Source: Sphingomonas glacialis (GTDB taxonomy: Bacteria; Pseudomonadota; Alphaproteobacteria; Sphingomonadales; Sphingomonadaceae). Taken from it: 64,000 nt of DNA. Below are positions 8,345-17,812 of the stretch, in pieces. Made by a program: the position numbers and the translations under genes. Each line of letters opens with the position of its first letter. Position 1 is the stretch's first letter. The notes beneath the pieces were generated by a model. It was not told the DNA's origin and searched no databases. It saw only the letters and a list, made by a program, of their open reading frames with translations. The DNA is taken from assembly GCF_014653575.1 (NCBI RefSeq), contig NZ_BNAQ01000006.1, positions 186,001 through 250,000 on the forward strand, in the 5' to 3' direction.

Positions 8345-10072
8345 ATGGTAATGCGAATTTCGGACACCGTGTTGTTGCCGCGCCCTAGCGATGATCGCGT
8401 TGCGGATGCTGATTTCGACTCAGGTGGCATCGATCGATCGTCTCTCCTCAAGGCGATCGGCGCGCTGACCCCCGCCGTCGCGCTGGCGGCATGTGGCGGC
8501 GATGGTGGCTCCAGCGCATCCAGCAGCAGCCCGCCGCCCCCGATCGTGGTGGCGCAAGCAATCACGTCCAGCCAGGCGAGCCGCTTTCTAGCGCAATCAA
8601 CGATGGGTGCGACGCGCGCCATGATCACCGAGGTCGTGTCGTCCGGTTTCGATGGCTGGTTGACTGCACAGTTCGCGCGAGCCCGGACGACGACGCATTG
8701 GGACTGGCTGGTCGCAAACGGTTACAATGCCGCCGCCAACATCAATAGCCAAACCGGCTTCGATCCGACGATGTGGCGTGGGATGATTTCCGACCCCGAC
8801 CAGGTGCGCCAGCGCGTCGGCATGGCGTTGCTCGACATGCTGGTGGTTGGCATCGACGGGGTGAACGTCAACTGGAAGGCGTTTGCGACGGCCGCCTATG
8901 TCGACGTGCTGCTCGACAACGCCTTCAGCACGTATCGCCAGATCCTTGGCGCGATCACTACCAATCCCGCGATGGGATCGTTCCTCACCTTCCTCGGTAA
9001 TCGCAAGGCCAATGCGACGACGGGATCGCAGCCCGACGAGAATTACGCGCGCGAGCTGATGCAGCTGTTCACGCTGGGGCTCTACCAGCTCAACATGGAC
9101 GGCAGCATCAAGACCGCGAACGGTGCCCCGCTCGAGACCTATACCCAAGCCGACGTCTCGGGCCTCGCGCGCGTGTTCACCGGCCTCTCGCTCGCCTCGA
9201 GCAGCACGACCACGCCCGATGTCTACCGAGCCCCGCTGGTGATGAACGCGGCGCTCAACGAGACCGGGAGCGCCAGCTTTCTCGGCACCAGCGTGTCGGG
9301 TGGCGGCATGGCGGCGGTCAACACCGCGCTCGACACGATCTTCGCGCATCCCAACGTGCCGCCCTTCGTCTCGAAACAGCTCATCCAGCGATTGGTCACG
9401 AGCAATCCCTCGCCGGGCTATATCGGGCGCGTGGCGGGAGTGTTCGCCGACAACGGCAAGGGCGTGCGCGGCGACATGCAAGCGGTGCTCCGCGCGATCC
9501 TGCTCGATACCGAGGCGCGCAGCGACGCCACGCTGAGCGCGACCGCCGCGGGCAAACTGCGCGAGCCCGTGCTGCGACTGACGAGCTGGGCGCGCGCTTA
9601 TGGTGTCACATCGCCGTCTGCCGCCTGGGCGATCGGCGACACGTCGAGCACGACGACACGGCTCGGCCAGGCGATGGGGCGCAGCCAGACGGTCTTCAAC
9701 TGGTTCCGCCCCGGCTACACCCCGCCCGACACCGCGATCGCCACCGCCGGGCTGGTTGCGCCCGAGTTCCAGATCACCAACGAACAGTCCGTCGTCGCCT
9801 ATGTCAATTTCATGCAGACGCTCGTCGCCAGCGGGATCGGCGACGTGAAGGCCGACTATACCGACATCCTGACCAAGGCATCGGATAGCGCAGCGCTGGT
9901 CGACGAGGTCAACGCGGTGCTGGCGGCGGGGCAATTGTCCGCGACCACCATCGCTTCGATCAAGAGCGCGGTCGACAGCGTCGCGGCGACCGCGACCAAC
10001 GGAGCGAGCACCCGTGTTCAGATCGCGATCCTCCTGGCGCTTGCGTCGCCCGATTATCTGACGGTGAAGTGA
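8345..10072 (+). CDS. DUF1800 domain-containing lipoprotein
   Basis: About 575 residues from the ATG at 8345; another in-frame ATG lies at 8351, and the open frame reaches back to 8291, so the start is uncertain. There is a hydrophobic N-terminal segment ending in LAACGG, a lipobox, followed by a Gly/Ser/Pro linker. The DUF1800 core starts near residue 75 (SRFLAQSTMGATRAMI) and contains the family motifs ENYARELMQLFTLGLYQ and PPFVSKQLIQRLVTSNPSPGYIGRV. The protein is probably exported and anchored in the envelope. It lies 1 bp before the DUF1501 gene, its usual partner. The biochemical function of the pair is unknown. Confidence 0.88.
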   Translation: MVMRISDTVLLPRPSDDRVADADFDSGGIDRSSLLKAIGALTPAVALAACGGDGGSSASSSSPPPPIVVAQAITSSQASRFLAQSTMGATRAMITEVVSSGFDGWLTAQFARARTTTHWDWLVANGYNAAANINSQTGFDPTMWRGMISDPDQVRQRVGMALLDMLVVGIDGVNVNWKAFATAAYVDVLLDNAFSTYRQILGAITTNPAMGSFLTFLGNRKANATTGSQPDENYARELMQLFTLGLYQLNMDGSIKTANGAPLETYTQADVSGLARVFTGLSLASSSTTTPDVYRAPLVMNAALNETGSASFLGTSVSGGGMAAVNTALDTIFAHPNVPPFVSKQLIQRLVTSNPSPGYIGRVAGVFADNGKGVRGDMQAVLRAILLDTEARSDATLSATAAGKLREPVLRLTSWARAYGVTSPSAAWAIGDTSSTTTRLGQAMGRSQTVFNWFRPGYTPPDTAIATAGLVAPEFQITNEQSVVAYVNFMQTLVASGIGDVKADYTDILTKASDSAALVDEVNAVLAAGQLSATTIASIKSAVDSVAATATNGASTRVQIAILLALASPDYLTVK

Positions 10073-10073
10073 C

Positions 10074-11459
10074 ATGAGCGTTTTCGATCACGATGAGTCA
10101 CGGCGCGCATTCCTTCGCCGGTCGGCGCAATTGGGGCTGGCGGGCGTTGCGACACCCTTCGTCACCAGCCTGGGCGCAATCGGCGAGGCCGCGGCGGCGA
10201 CGGCGGGCGATTACAAGGCGCTGGTCTGCATCTTCCTGTACGGCGGCAACGATTACGCCAACACGCTGCCACCCTACGACGCGGAGAGCTATGCGCTCTA
10301 TCAGGCGCAGCGCTCGAACATCGCGCACGCCCGCGATGCGCTCGCGGCAACCGCGCTGAGCCCGACGAACAGTCTCGGCGGGCGGCAATATGCGATGGCG
10401 CCGACGATGGCGTCGCTCCTCCCGGTGTTCAACGCCGGCAAGATGGCGGTCGCGCTCAACGTCGGCACGCTCGTTCAGCCGACGACCAAGGCGCAGTACA
10501 GCGCCGCCTCGGTCCGGCTGCCGCCGAAATTGTTCAGCCACAACGACCAGCAAAGCTATTTCCAGGCATCGAGCCCCGAAGGCGCGACCTCGGGCTGGGG
10601 CGGGCGGATGGGCGATCTGTTCGAAAGCGGCAACGGCACCGCGACGCTGACGTGCATCAATGCCAGCGGCAATGCGGTGTACCTCGCCGGCAAACAGGCG
10701 ATCCAATATGCGATCGGCACGGGTGGCCCGACCGCGCTGATCAACAATGCGACGAGCCTATACGGCTCGCCCACCGCCGCGTCGACGCTGCGCACGCTGA
10801 TGACCGCGTCCTCAGGCAACATCCTCGCGAACGAACACGGCAAGGTCAGCGCGCGGGCGCTCAACCTCTACAGCCAGGTCTCGAGCGCGCTGGCGAGCGC
10901 ACCCGCGGCGAACTTCCCGCTCTTTCCGACGACCAACTCGCTCGCGCTGCAATTGCGCATCGTCGCGCAGATGATCTCGGTGTCGCAAACGCTGAGCGCC
11001 AAACGGCAAGTGTTCTTCGTTTCGCTCGGCGGCTTCGACATGCACCAGAACCTCGCCACCGCGCACCCAACGCAGATCGGGCTCGTCGCCGATGCGATGC
11101 GCGCGTTCTACGACACGACCGTTGCGCTGGGCGTTTCCAACCAAGTGACCGCCTTCACCGCGAGCGATTTCGGCCGCACGCTCGTGTCGAACACCAGCGG
11201 TGCCGATCATGGCTGGGGGTCGATGCACTTCGTCATGGGCGGCGCGGTCAACGGGCGGAAGATCTACGGCACCCCGCCGGCGATCGGCAACGGCACCGCC
11301 GACGATGTCGGGCAAGGCCGCTTGCTGCCGACGATTTCGGTCGATCAATATGCCGCGACACTCGCGAGCTGGTTCGGCGTGTCGGCCGGCGCCATGCCGA
11401 CGGTGTTGCCGAACATCGGCAATTACAATCCGTCGTCCTGGAATCTCGGTTTCGTCTGA
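10074..11459 (+). CDS. DUF1501 domain-containing Tat-exported protein
   Basis: 461 residues. The N terminus ESRRAFLRRSAQLGLAGVA is a twin-arginine signal (SRRAFLRRS), with a probable cleavage site after the Ala-rich stretch near residue 40. Family motifs are LVCIFLYGGNDYANTLPPY, an ELGGFDMH-like FVSLGGFDMHQN, TASDFGRTL and GADHGWGSMHFVMGG. DUF1501 belongs to the alkaline phosphatase/sulfatase-like superfamily, and the Asp/His residues in these motifs could bind metal. It is almost always encoded next to DUF1800, as here. Periplasmic; substrate unknown. Confidence 0.9.
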   Translation: MSVFDHDESRRAFLRRSAQLGLAGVATPFVTSLGAIGEAAAATAGDYKALVCIFLYGGNDYANTLPPYDAESYALYQAQRSNIAHARDALAATALSPTNSLGGRQYAMAPTMASLLPVFNAGKMAVALNVGTLVQPTTKAQYSAASVRLPPKLFSHNDQQSYFQASSPEGATSGWGGRMGDLFESGNGTATLTCINASGNAVYLAGKQAIQYAIGTGGPTALINNATSLYGSPTAASTLRTLMTASSGNILANEHGKVSARALNLYSQVSSALASAPAANFPLFPTTNSLALQLRIVAQMISVSQTLSAKRQVFFVSLGGFDMHQNLATAHPTQIGLVADAMRAFYDTTVALGVSNQVTAFTASDFGRTLVSNTSGADHGWGSMHFVMGGAVNGRKIYGTPPAIGNGTADDVGQGRLLPTISVDQYAATLASWFGVSAGAMPTVLPNIGNYNPSSWNLGFV

Positions 11460-11766
11460 TTTCAGCGTAGGAGTCGCGGCGTCATCGTGGAGCGGATCCC
11501 TGCCAATTGACCCGCAAGCCGTCTCCCCCGACTGCATTTCCGGCCAACTTTAGACACGCATTCATCGGTCGCGCACGTCGGTCTCTTCGACGAGCAGGTG
11601 TCGGCGCCGTTCGGCTCGGATCGAACTGCTCGCAGCATCGAGGGGGAAACTTCGAGTACCCCTGCCAACCCAGGGACCGATTGTGTATCGGGTGCGTATG
11701 CAGATGACGTTATCCCCTTCCCGACCCCGGTACGAAGCGGCCAGCATGTCGTCCCGGAACTGTTGA
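11460..11766 (+). other. Intergenic region without recognised gene
   Basis: About 307 bases between the DUF1501 gene and the ABC transporter gene. Short frames on both strands lack family features and good ribosome binding sites. No terminator hairpin, tRNA or repeat was recognised. It presumably contains the promoter of the ABC transporter. Confidence 0.5.
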
Positions 11767-13644
11767 ATGGCGCTCGGCGTCAGACAGGGTCGTGGCGGTG
11801 TTCCGCCCCGGCCGACCAGCTGGCGCGAGCGGCTCGGTGCGTTGCGCAACCTGCCACCGTTCCTTGCAATGGTGTGGGACAGCAGTTGGCAGCTGACCGC
11901 CACGACCGTGGCCGTACGGTTGGTGCGTGCACTGCTTCCGGTGGCGACGCTGTTTGTCGGCAAGCTCATCATCGACGAGGTCGTGCATTTAAGTCACCTC
12001 GCGGTTCGCCCCGATAGCCTCGCGGCTTGGCTGGGCTCCGGTCTGCTCGGCCGGCTCGAGGTGCTCCTGCTGGTCGAGTTCGCTCTGGCGGTCGCCTCCG
12101 ATCTCCTCGGCCGGGCCGTCTCGTTGGTCGACGGGCTGCTCTCCGACCGTGTCAGCAACGACGCGAGCGTACGGCTGATGGAACACGCCGCCACCCTCGA
12201 TCTCGCCGACTTTGAAGACGCGGCCTTCCAGGACCGCATGGATCGCGCGCGCATGCAGGCGAGCGGGCGCATGTCGCTGATGGGGCAGCTGTTCGGACAG
12301 GTACAAGACATCGTCACGGTATTGAGCTTCGCCGCCGGCCTGGTCGTCTATGCGCCGTGGCTGATCGTCCTGCTCGCCATCGCGCTGGTACCCTCGTTCC
12401 TCGGCGAGGCGCACTTCAACGCGCTGAGTTACGCGCTCAGCTACGTCCGCACGCCGCAACGCCGCGAGCTCGATTATGTCCGACAGGTCGCGGCAAGCGC
12501 GGACACGGCCAAGGAGGTCAAGATCTTCGGCCTCAGCCCGTTCCTGATCGACCGGTATCGCACCATCTCACGCGACACCTACCAGGCGAGCAGGCGGTTG
12601 GCGCTGCGCCGCGCAGTCTGGGGATCCGGCTTCACAGCCCTCGGCACGGTCGCCTATTACGCCGCCTACGCCTACATCGCCTGGCGCGCGGTGAACGGGG
12701 TCATCACCATCGGCGACCTCACCTTCCTCGCCGCCTCGTTCCTGCGACTTCGTGGGCTATTGGAAAACTTGCTCACCGGCTTTTCCTCGACCGCTGGGCA
12801 GGCATTGTACATCGACGACCTGTTCTCCTTCTTGCGGACGGAGCCGGGCATCCGCTCGCCCGCAGGAGCGCTGCCGTTTCCCGATCCGGTCCGGCAAGGC
12901 TTCGTCTTCGAGGATGTGGGCTTCCGCTATGCAGGTGCCGAACGATGGGCGGTGCGGCATCTGTCGTTCACGTTAGCGCCGGGCGAGGTGCTAGCGTTGG
13001 TCGGCGAGAACGGAGCTGGCAAGACCACCCTCGTGAAGCTGCTCTCGCGGCTCTACGATCCTGTCGAGGGCCGCGTCCTGCTCGATGGACGCGACCTGCG
13101 CGACTACGACCTCGACAGCCTGCGCGCCGCGATCGGCGTGATCTTCCAAGACTTCGTCCGCTATAATCTGCCCGCCGCCGACAACATCGCGGTCGGCCGC
13201 ATCGACGCGCGGGGCGATCGCACGCGGATCGAGGCTGCGGCATCCGCCGCGCTCGCGGACGGTGTGGTTGCCAACCTACCGAACGGCTATGACCAGATGA
13301 TCGGCAAGCGGTTCCAGGGCGGCGTCGACCTGTCGGGCGGCGAGTGGCAGAAGATGGCGATCGCCCGCGCCTATATGCGCGACGCCCAAGTGTTGATTCT
13401 CGACGAGCCCACGGCGGCGCTTGATGCGCGAGCGGAATATGAGGTGTTCAAACGGTTCCGCGAGTTGAGCGCCGGACGCTCGGCCGTGCTGATCTCGCAC
13501 CGCTTCTCCAGCGTGCGAATGGCGGATCGGATCCTCGTCCTCAGCAACGGTCGTGTCGAGGCATCCGGGACCCATGGCGATCTGCTCGCTGCCGGCGGCC
13601 GCTATGCCGAGTTGTTCGAACTCCAGGCCGCGGGCTATCGGTGA
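11767..13644 (+). CDS. ABC exporter, fused permease and ATPase
   Basis: 625 residues. The N-terminal membrane domain (about 45-330) shows several hydrophobic helices, such as LLPVATLFVGKLIIDEVV and WLIVLLAIALVPSFLGEAHF. The C-terminal nucleotide-binding domain (about 375-620) has Walker A GENGAGKTT, signature LSGGEWQKMA, Walker B VLILDEPTAALD and H-loop LISHRFSSVRMADRI. This is the type I half-transporter layout used for lipids, drugs or peptides. There is no C39 peptidase domain. It is orphan: flanked by non-coding DNA, with no substrate gene nearby. The ribosome binding site at 11767 is weak, and a later start is possible. It lies 44 kb from the lasso cluster, and I see no reason to link them. 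Confidence 0.88.
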   Translation: MALGVRQGRGGVPPRPTSWRERLGALRNLPPFLAMVWDSSWQLTATTVAVRLVRALLPVATLFVGKLIIDEVVHLSHLAVRPDSLAAWLGSGLLGRLEVLLLVEFALAVASDLLGRAVSLVDGLLSDRVSNDASVRLMEHAATLDLADFEDAAFQDRMDRARMQASGRMSLMGQLFGQVQDIVTVLSFAAGLVVYAPWLIVLLAIALVPSFLGEAHFNALSYALSYVRTPQRRELDYVRQVAASADTAKEVKIFGLSPFLIDRYRTISRDTYQASRRLALRRAVWGSGFTALGTVAYYAAYAYIAWRAVNGVITIGDLTFLAASFLRLRGLLENLLTGFSSTAGQALYIDDLFSFLRTEPGIRSPAGALPFPDPVRQGFVFEDVGFRYAGAERWAVRHLSFTLAPGEVLALVGENGAGKTTLVKLLSRLYDPVEGRVLLDGRDLRDYDLDSLRAAIGVIFQDFVRYNLPAADNIAVGRIDARGDRTRIEAAASAALADGVVANLPNGYDQMIGKRFQGGVDLSGGEWQKMAIARAYMRDAQVLILDEPTAALDARAEYEVFKRFRELSAGRSAVLISHRFSSVRMADRILVLSNGRVEASGTHGDLLAAGGRYAELFELQAAGYR

Positions 13645-14098
13645 CGGGCACCTGCCCGAATTCCAGTACCCAGCACTCCGCGTTGGCGGCACCTTGAACC
13701 TTATGCGCTGAATGGGGCCGCGGCGGCCTATGTCCTCCTCACTCACGCGGACGAACGAAATTGCGTTGCGGGCGAAAGTGCCGAGCGGCTCGTCCGGCTC
13801 CGACAGCACAACCTTCCCGTTCGTGACTGCGCCCCAAGGCGGCGCTTGCCGAATGCGCACTCCTGAAACGCGATTCCTCCTCTACGGGTTTTATCGAGAA
13901 ACCACAGCGACTTAATCTTTCTTGGCCATTTCGGTTTTTCGTTTTGCAGGCTCGGTTCGGTTTCGGGCGGCGTTACGCTACGTTAGCCGCGACACATCGG
14001 GGCGCACCGGGCGACCCATGCGACCCTTCTCACGCAGATCCGCTGCGCGCGGCCGCGCCGGAGTTGCGAACGGCAGTTCTCTGTGGAAATGTCGCTTC
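13645..14098 (+). other. Intergenic region, possible degraded coding sequence
   Basis: About 450 bases between the ABC exporter and the hybrid kinase. On the minus strand an open frame (about 13650-13860) reads like protein, including GAVTNGKVVLSEPDEPLGTF. It runs on into the antisense of the ABC gene and has no recognised family. The upstream in-frame extension of the kinase (from 13922) begins at TTG and is Arg-rich. I treat both as non-coding. Confidence 0.4.
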
Positions 14099-16909
14099 AT
14101 GACCATGACCGGGGTTCACGACCCATATCTCGTCTCCCTGTCGATCGTGATCGCGATTATCGGATCGTTTACCGCGCTCAGCCTCGCGAGCCGGATCCGG
14201 CGCTCGAGCGGCCGTTCCCGCGCCGCCTGGCTCGCGGCGGCTGCGGCTGCGCTCGGGGGCGGAATCTGGTCGATGCACTTCGTCGCGATGCTCGCATTCA
14301 GCATGCCCGGCATGTTGATGCGCTACGAGCTCGCCCCGACGCTGCTCTCGCTATGTCTCGCTATCGGGTTCACCGGCGCGGGCCTGGCGATCGTCGATTG
14401 GCAGCGCGCGTCGGTTTCCAGAATGCTCGCGGCGGGCCTGTTGATCGGCACTGGCGTTGCTTCGATGCACTATCTCGGAATGGCGGCGATGCGTATGTCC
14501 GCGACCCTGCGCTACGACACGCGATGGGTTGCCGTTTCCGTTGCGATCGCGATCGTCGCTGCGACATTGGCCGTCTGGCTGGCGGGTCGCGATCAGCGAT
14601 CGGGCGGCCGCGCGGGAGCCTCGGTCGTCATGGGGTTCGCCATCGCCGGCATGCATTACGTCGGAATGTACGCAGCGACGTTCACGCGGTCGCGCGGCGT
14701 CGGCGAGGCGAACGGGCTTGCGAGCCTGGGACAGGCGTACCTGGCGACCGCGATCGGCTTGGTCACGCTTTTCGTTCTGCTGCTCGGCCTGGCGGCGGTT
14801 TGGGTCGAGCACCTTTTGCGGACAAGCGCCGAGCGCGAGGAACGCCTGCACTTCTTCAGCGAGCTCAACGACCGGCTGCTCCGATCGTCAGACGCATGGC
14901 ATGCGATGAGCGCCGCCTCGGAATTGCTCGGACGCAAGCTGAGCGCATCGCGCTGCGCCTATGCCGACGTCGATCGCGACGGCGACCGGTTCTGGATCCG
15001 GAGCGACTATACCGCGCCGGGACAGGAAAGTTCGGTCGGGGCATACAGTCTCGACCTGTTCGGGCCCCGCGCAGCGAGCAACCTTCGCGCCGGGGAGGCG
15101 GTCGTCTTGCGCGATATCGCCCGCGAACTTGAGCCCGGCGGTGGGCGCGAGATGTTCCAGGGCATCTCGATCGACGCGATCATCTGCTGCCCGCTGATCG
15201 GCGGCGACGGTCGGCTTTCGGCTATAATGGCGGTGCATCAGGACCACCCGCGCGATTGGACCGCAAACGAGATCCTGCTCGTCAAGGAGGTGGTCGAGCG
15301 GTGCTGGGCGCATGTCGGGCGGATCGGCGCGGAGGCGCGGCTGCGGGAAAGCGAGGAGCGCCTGCGGCTCGCGGTCGACAATGCCGAGATCGGCTTCTGG
15401 GATCTGGACGTCGTCAACGACGCCTTGGTCTGGCCCGCGCGCACCAAGGCGATGTTCGGCATCTCTCCCGACGTTCCGGTCACGCTGACGGACTTTTACG
15501 AAGGCTTGCACCCCGAAGATCGCGAACCGACCGCCGTCGCGTTCACCGCGGCGATCGACCCCGGCCAGCGCGCGCTCTACGACGTGGAGTATCGCACGGT
15601 CGGCAAGGAGGACGGGATCGTCCGCTGGATCGCCGCCAAGGGTCGCGGCGTCTTCGATCAATCGGGTCGCTGCCTCCGCGTCGCGGGCACGGTCGTCGAG
15701 ATTACGGGGCGTAAGCGGGCCGAGGAAGCGCTGCGCGAGCTCAACGCGACGCTGGAAGCCCGCATAGCGACGGCGCTCAAAGACCGCGAGGAAGTGCAAG
15801 AGGCGCTGCGCCAGAGCCAGAAGATGGAAAGCATGGGTCAGCTGACCGGCGGCGTGGCGCATGATTTCAACAACCTGCTCACGCCGATCATCGGCAGCTT
15901 GGACCTGCTCCAGCGCAAGGGCGTCGGCGGGGAACGCGAGCAGCGTCTGATCGCGGGCGCCATGCAATCGGCGGAACGCGCAAAGATCCTCGTTCAGCGA
16001 TTGTTGGCGTTTGCGCGGCGTCAGCCGCTCCAACCCGTGGCGGTCGACATCGGCAAGCTCGTGAGCGGCATGGGCGAGCTCATATCGAGCACCACCGGCC
16101 CCCAGGTCCATGTGGTGATCGACGCAGGCGCCGACCTACCCTGCGCGCGCGCCGACCATAACCAGCTCGAGATGGCCATCCTAAACCTCTCGGTCAACGC
16201 GCGCGACGCGATGCCGGATGGCGGCACGTTGCGCCTGTCGGCGAGCACCGCGGCCATTGGGCAAGGCCACCGCTCTGGTCTCGACCCCGACCGCTATCTC
16301 TGCATTGCAATCTCGGACACCGGATCCGGAATGGACGAGGCAACGCTCGCGCGCGCGACCGAGCCGTTCTTTTCCACCAAGGGTGTGGGCAAAGGGACCG
16401 GCCTGGGCTTGTCGATGGTCCACGGACTGGCCTCGCAGCTCGGCGGCGCGCTCACGCTGCACAGTCAGACCGGCGTCGGCACGACCGTCGAGCTGTGGCT
16501 ACCGGTGAGCGCTGGGGAAACACCAGTAGAGATGGCCTTCGAAAAGATCGTTTCGCACGTCGCCACCGGCACTGCACTGGTCGTCGATGACGAGGATTTG
16601 GTGCGCATGACCACCGCGGACATGTTGATCGATCTGGGATATCACGTCATCGAGGCAAGCTCGGGCGAGGGAGCGATGCGGTTGATCGGCGCGGGCGTTC
16701 GATTCGATGTGCTCGTGACCGACCATCTGATGCCGGGGATGACGGGCACCGACCTCGCTTACGCCGTGCGCGACCTGTCCCCCGAGCGCCCAGTGCTCAT
16801 CGTCTCGGGTTACGCGGAAACAGCCGGGATCGACGCCACCCTTCCGCGGCTGACGAAACCGTTCCGCAGGGACGACCTGGCAGCGGCCTTGAGCCAGTTG
16901 AGAAGCTGA
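14099..16909 (+). CDS. MHYT-domain hybrid sensor histidine kinase
   Basis: About 936 residues from the ATG at 14099, chosen because the MHYT membrane domain begins there. N-terminal (about 5-245) is an MHYT sensor with repeated motifs SMHFVAMLAF, SMHYLGMAAM and GMHYVGMYAA in transmembrane helices; the Met/His ligands are proposed to bind copper or another metal. Then come a GAF-like domain (about 265-420), a PAS domain (about 430-545) and a dimerisation domain with the phospho-acceptor in GGVAHDFNNLLTPI (about 585). A HATPase with DTGSGM and GTGLGLSMVHGL follows, and a C-terminal receiver (about 820-936) has the phosphorylatable Asp in LVTDHLMPGMTG. It probably senses O2, CO or NO, or redox state at the inner membrane. 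No partner response regulator is adjacent. Confidence 0.9.
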   Translation: MTMTGVHDPYLVSLSIVIAIIGSFTALSLASRIRRSSGRSRAAWLAAAAAALGGGIWSMHFVAMLAFSMPGMLMRYELAPTLLSLCLAIGFTGAGLAIVDWQRASVSRMLAAGLLIGTGVASMHYLGMAAMRMSATLRYDTRWVAVSVAIAIVAATLAVWLAGRDQRSGGRAGASVVMGFAIAGMHYVGMYAATFTRSRGVGEANGLASLGQAYLATAIGLVTLFVLLLGLAAVWVEHLLRTSAEREERLHFFSELNDRLLRSSDAWHAMSAASELLGRKLSASRCAYADVDRDGDRFWIRSDYTAPGQESSVGAYSLDLFGPRAASNLRAGEAVVLRDIARELEPGGGREMFQGISIDAIICCPLIGGDGRLSAIMAVHQDHPRDWTANEILLVKEVVERCWAHVGRIGAEARLRESEERLRLAVDNAEIGFWDLDVVNDALVWPARTKAMFGISPDVPVTLTDFYEGLHPEDREPTAVAFTAAIDPGQRALYDVEYRTVGKEDGIVRWIAAKGRGVFDQSGRCLRVAGTVVEITGRKRAEEALRELNATLEARIATALKDREEVQEALRQSQKMESMGQLTGGVAHDFNNLLTPIIGSLDLLQRKGVGGEREQRLIAGAMQSAERAKILVQRLLAFARRQPLQPVAVDIGKLVSGMGELISSTTGPQVHVVIDAGADLPCARADHNQLEMAILNLSVNARDAMPDGGTLRLSASTAAIGQGHRSGLDPDRYLCIAISDTGSGMDEATLARATEPFFSTKGVGKGTGLGLSMVHGLASQLGGALTLHSQTGVGTTVELWLPVSAGETPVEMAFEKIVSHVATGTALVVDDEDLVRMTTADMLIDLGYHVIEASSGEGAMRLIGAGVRFDVLVTDHLMPGMTGTDLAYAVRDLSPERPVLIVSGYAETAGIDATLPRLTKPFRRDDLAAALSQLRS

Positions 16910-17159
16910 AACGGGCGGCGCGGCCCCAGGACGACATCCACGTGGTCCCGAAGCTGCGCAACCCCGGCCACTTGTCTCGCTCCTGTTTTGCGCCGAACCG
17001 ACTGCGTCCTCCTGTTCGGGCTTCATCTGGCCGGTGTCAGGGATTACCGACGGGGGATGGGCTTCGGCTTCGCCGACGGGTTTGCGCCGGACGTTCTCGT
17101 ACAGAGCCAGGTCATACGCGGCCAATGTGACCGCCGCCGCCGATCGCGGGTAGATTTCG

Positions 17160-17453
17160 TCACCTCGCGCTGGAATTTGCGCGCGAACTTGCGCTGCCGC
17201 ATTTCACCGTGCGGTTCCAAAACCTTCTGTATCCTGGTGTCCACGAAACCGGCACCAGCTGAGCGCGCCGGTCCCGGCCCTGCTGCAATGTCAGCTTGGC
17301 TCCCCCGCCGCGATGCCACGCAACCGCGATTCCAAGCCGCGGATAGCGATCGGGCGACAGCCGCTTCTTGTCAATGTCGAACCGATACGTAAATCGCCAG
17401 AGCTTCGAGCGGTTCGGGCAGACGAACGCATAGAGGCTGTCGCTGAGTGCCAT
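17160..17453 (-). pseudogene. Fragment of a P4-type tyrosine integrase (DUF4102 N-terminal domain)
   Basis: From the ATG at 17453 the minus-strand frame reads MALSDSLYAFVCPNRSKLWR, then YRFDIDKKRLSPDRYPRLG and AKLTLQQGRDR. This matches the N-terminal DUF4102 arm-binding domain of P4-like integrases, where a GLYLLV-P-GSKLWRFKYR core is typical, but the usual DKAIRALKP leader is deleted. After about 75 residues the similarity is lost through frame changes, with only weak traces (a DEIYPRS-like piece) down to about 17130. No catalytic RHRY domain is present. It marks a former integration event. No attachment site or tRNA was found next to it. Confidence 0.6.
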
Positions 17454-17543
17454 GGGGATATCTCCTGCATGGATGCAGCATTGGATCCTCAAAATATCCC
17501 AAGAAACTCAACATCATTGGCCAAAAACGCGGCCAAGCGCGCG

Positions 17544-17570
17544 CGGCGAGCGGCGAGCGGCGAGCGGCGA
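17544..17570 (+). repeat. Heptanucleotide tandem repeat CGGCGAG, 3.9 copies
   Basis: CGGCGAG is repeated at 17544, 17551 and 17558, with a fourth copy lacking its last base at 17565-17570. It lies in the mobile debris between the integrase fragment and the transposase remnant. Confidence 0.85.
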
Positions 17571-17602
17571 CGAATTGGCGACAAGCCACGGAAAGCAGGC
17601 AC

Positions 17603-17636
17603 AAAAAAACCGCCTCGGGGTATCCTGAGACGGTTT
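17603..17636 (-). terminator. Minus-strand Rho-independent terminator of an unidentified transcript
   Basis: AAACCGCCTC (17607-17616) pairs with GAGACGGTTT (17627-17636), with one G-U pair in RNA. On the minus strand the stem is followed by a run of seven T. Upstream on that strand is a short frame (start near 17698, MVALLTQVELVAGPRNH) preceded by GTAGGAGGTGG. A small leader peptide or small RNA is possible, but I cannot assign it. Confidence 0.55.
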
Positions 17637-17812
17637 GGTATGTGGGTGTGGTTGCGGGGACCCGCAACCAACTCGACTTGCGTCAGCAACGCAACCATAT
17701 GCTGACCACACGTTTCGCGGTGGGATCCACCTCCTACAACGCTCTTTTTCGAACTGCCGCATAGAGCATGAATGGCAAATGCTGGCCGCTTCCGAGGCTC
17801 AAAAGTCGTTCA

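Noticed and set aside
11767..13644. ABC exporter as the lasso peptide transporter
   Set aside because: It is 44 kb away and unlinked, and isopeptidase-type lasso clusters normally lack a dedicated exporter.
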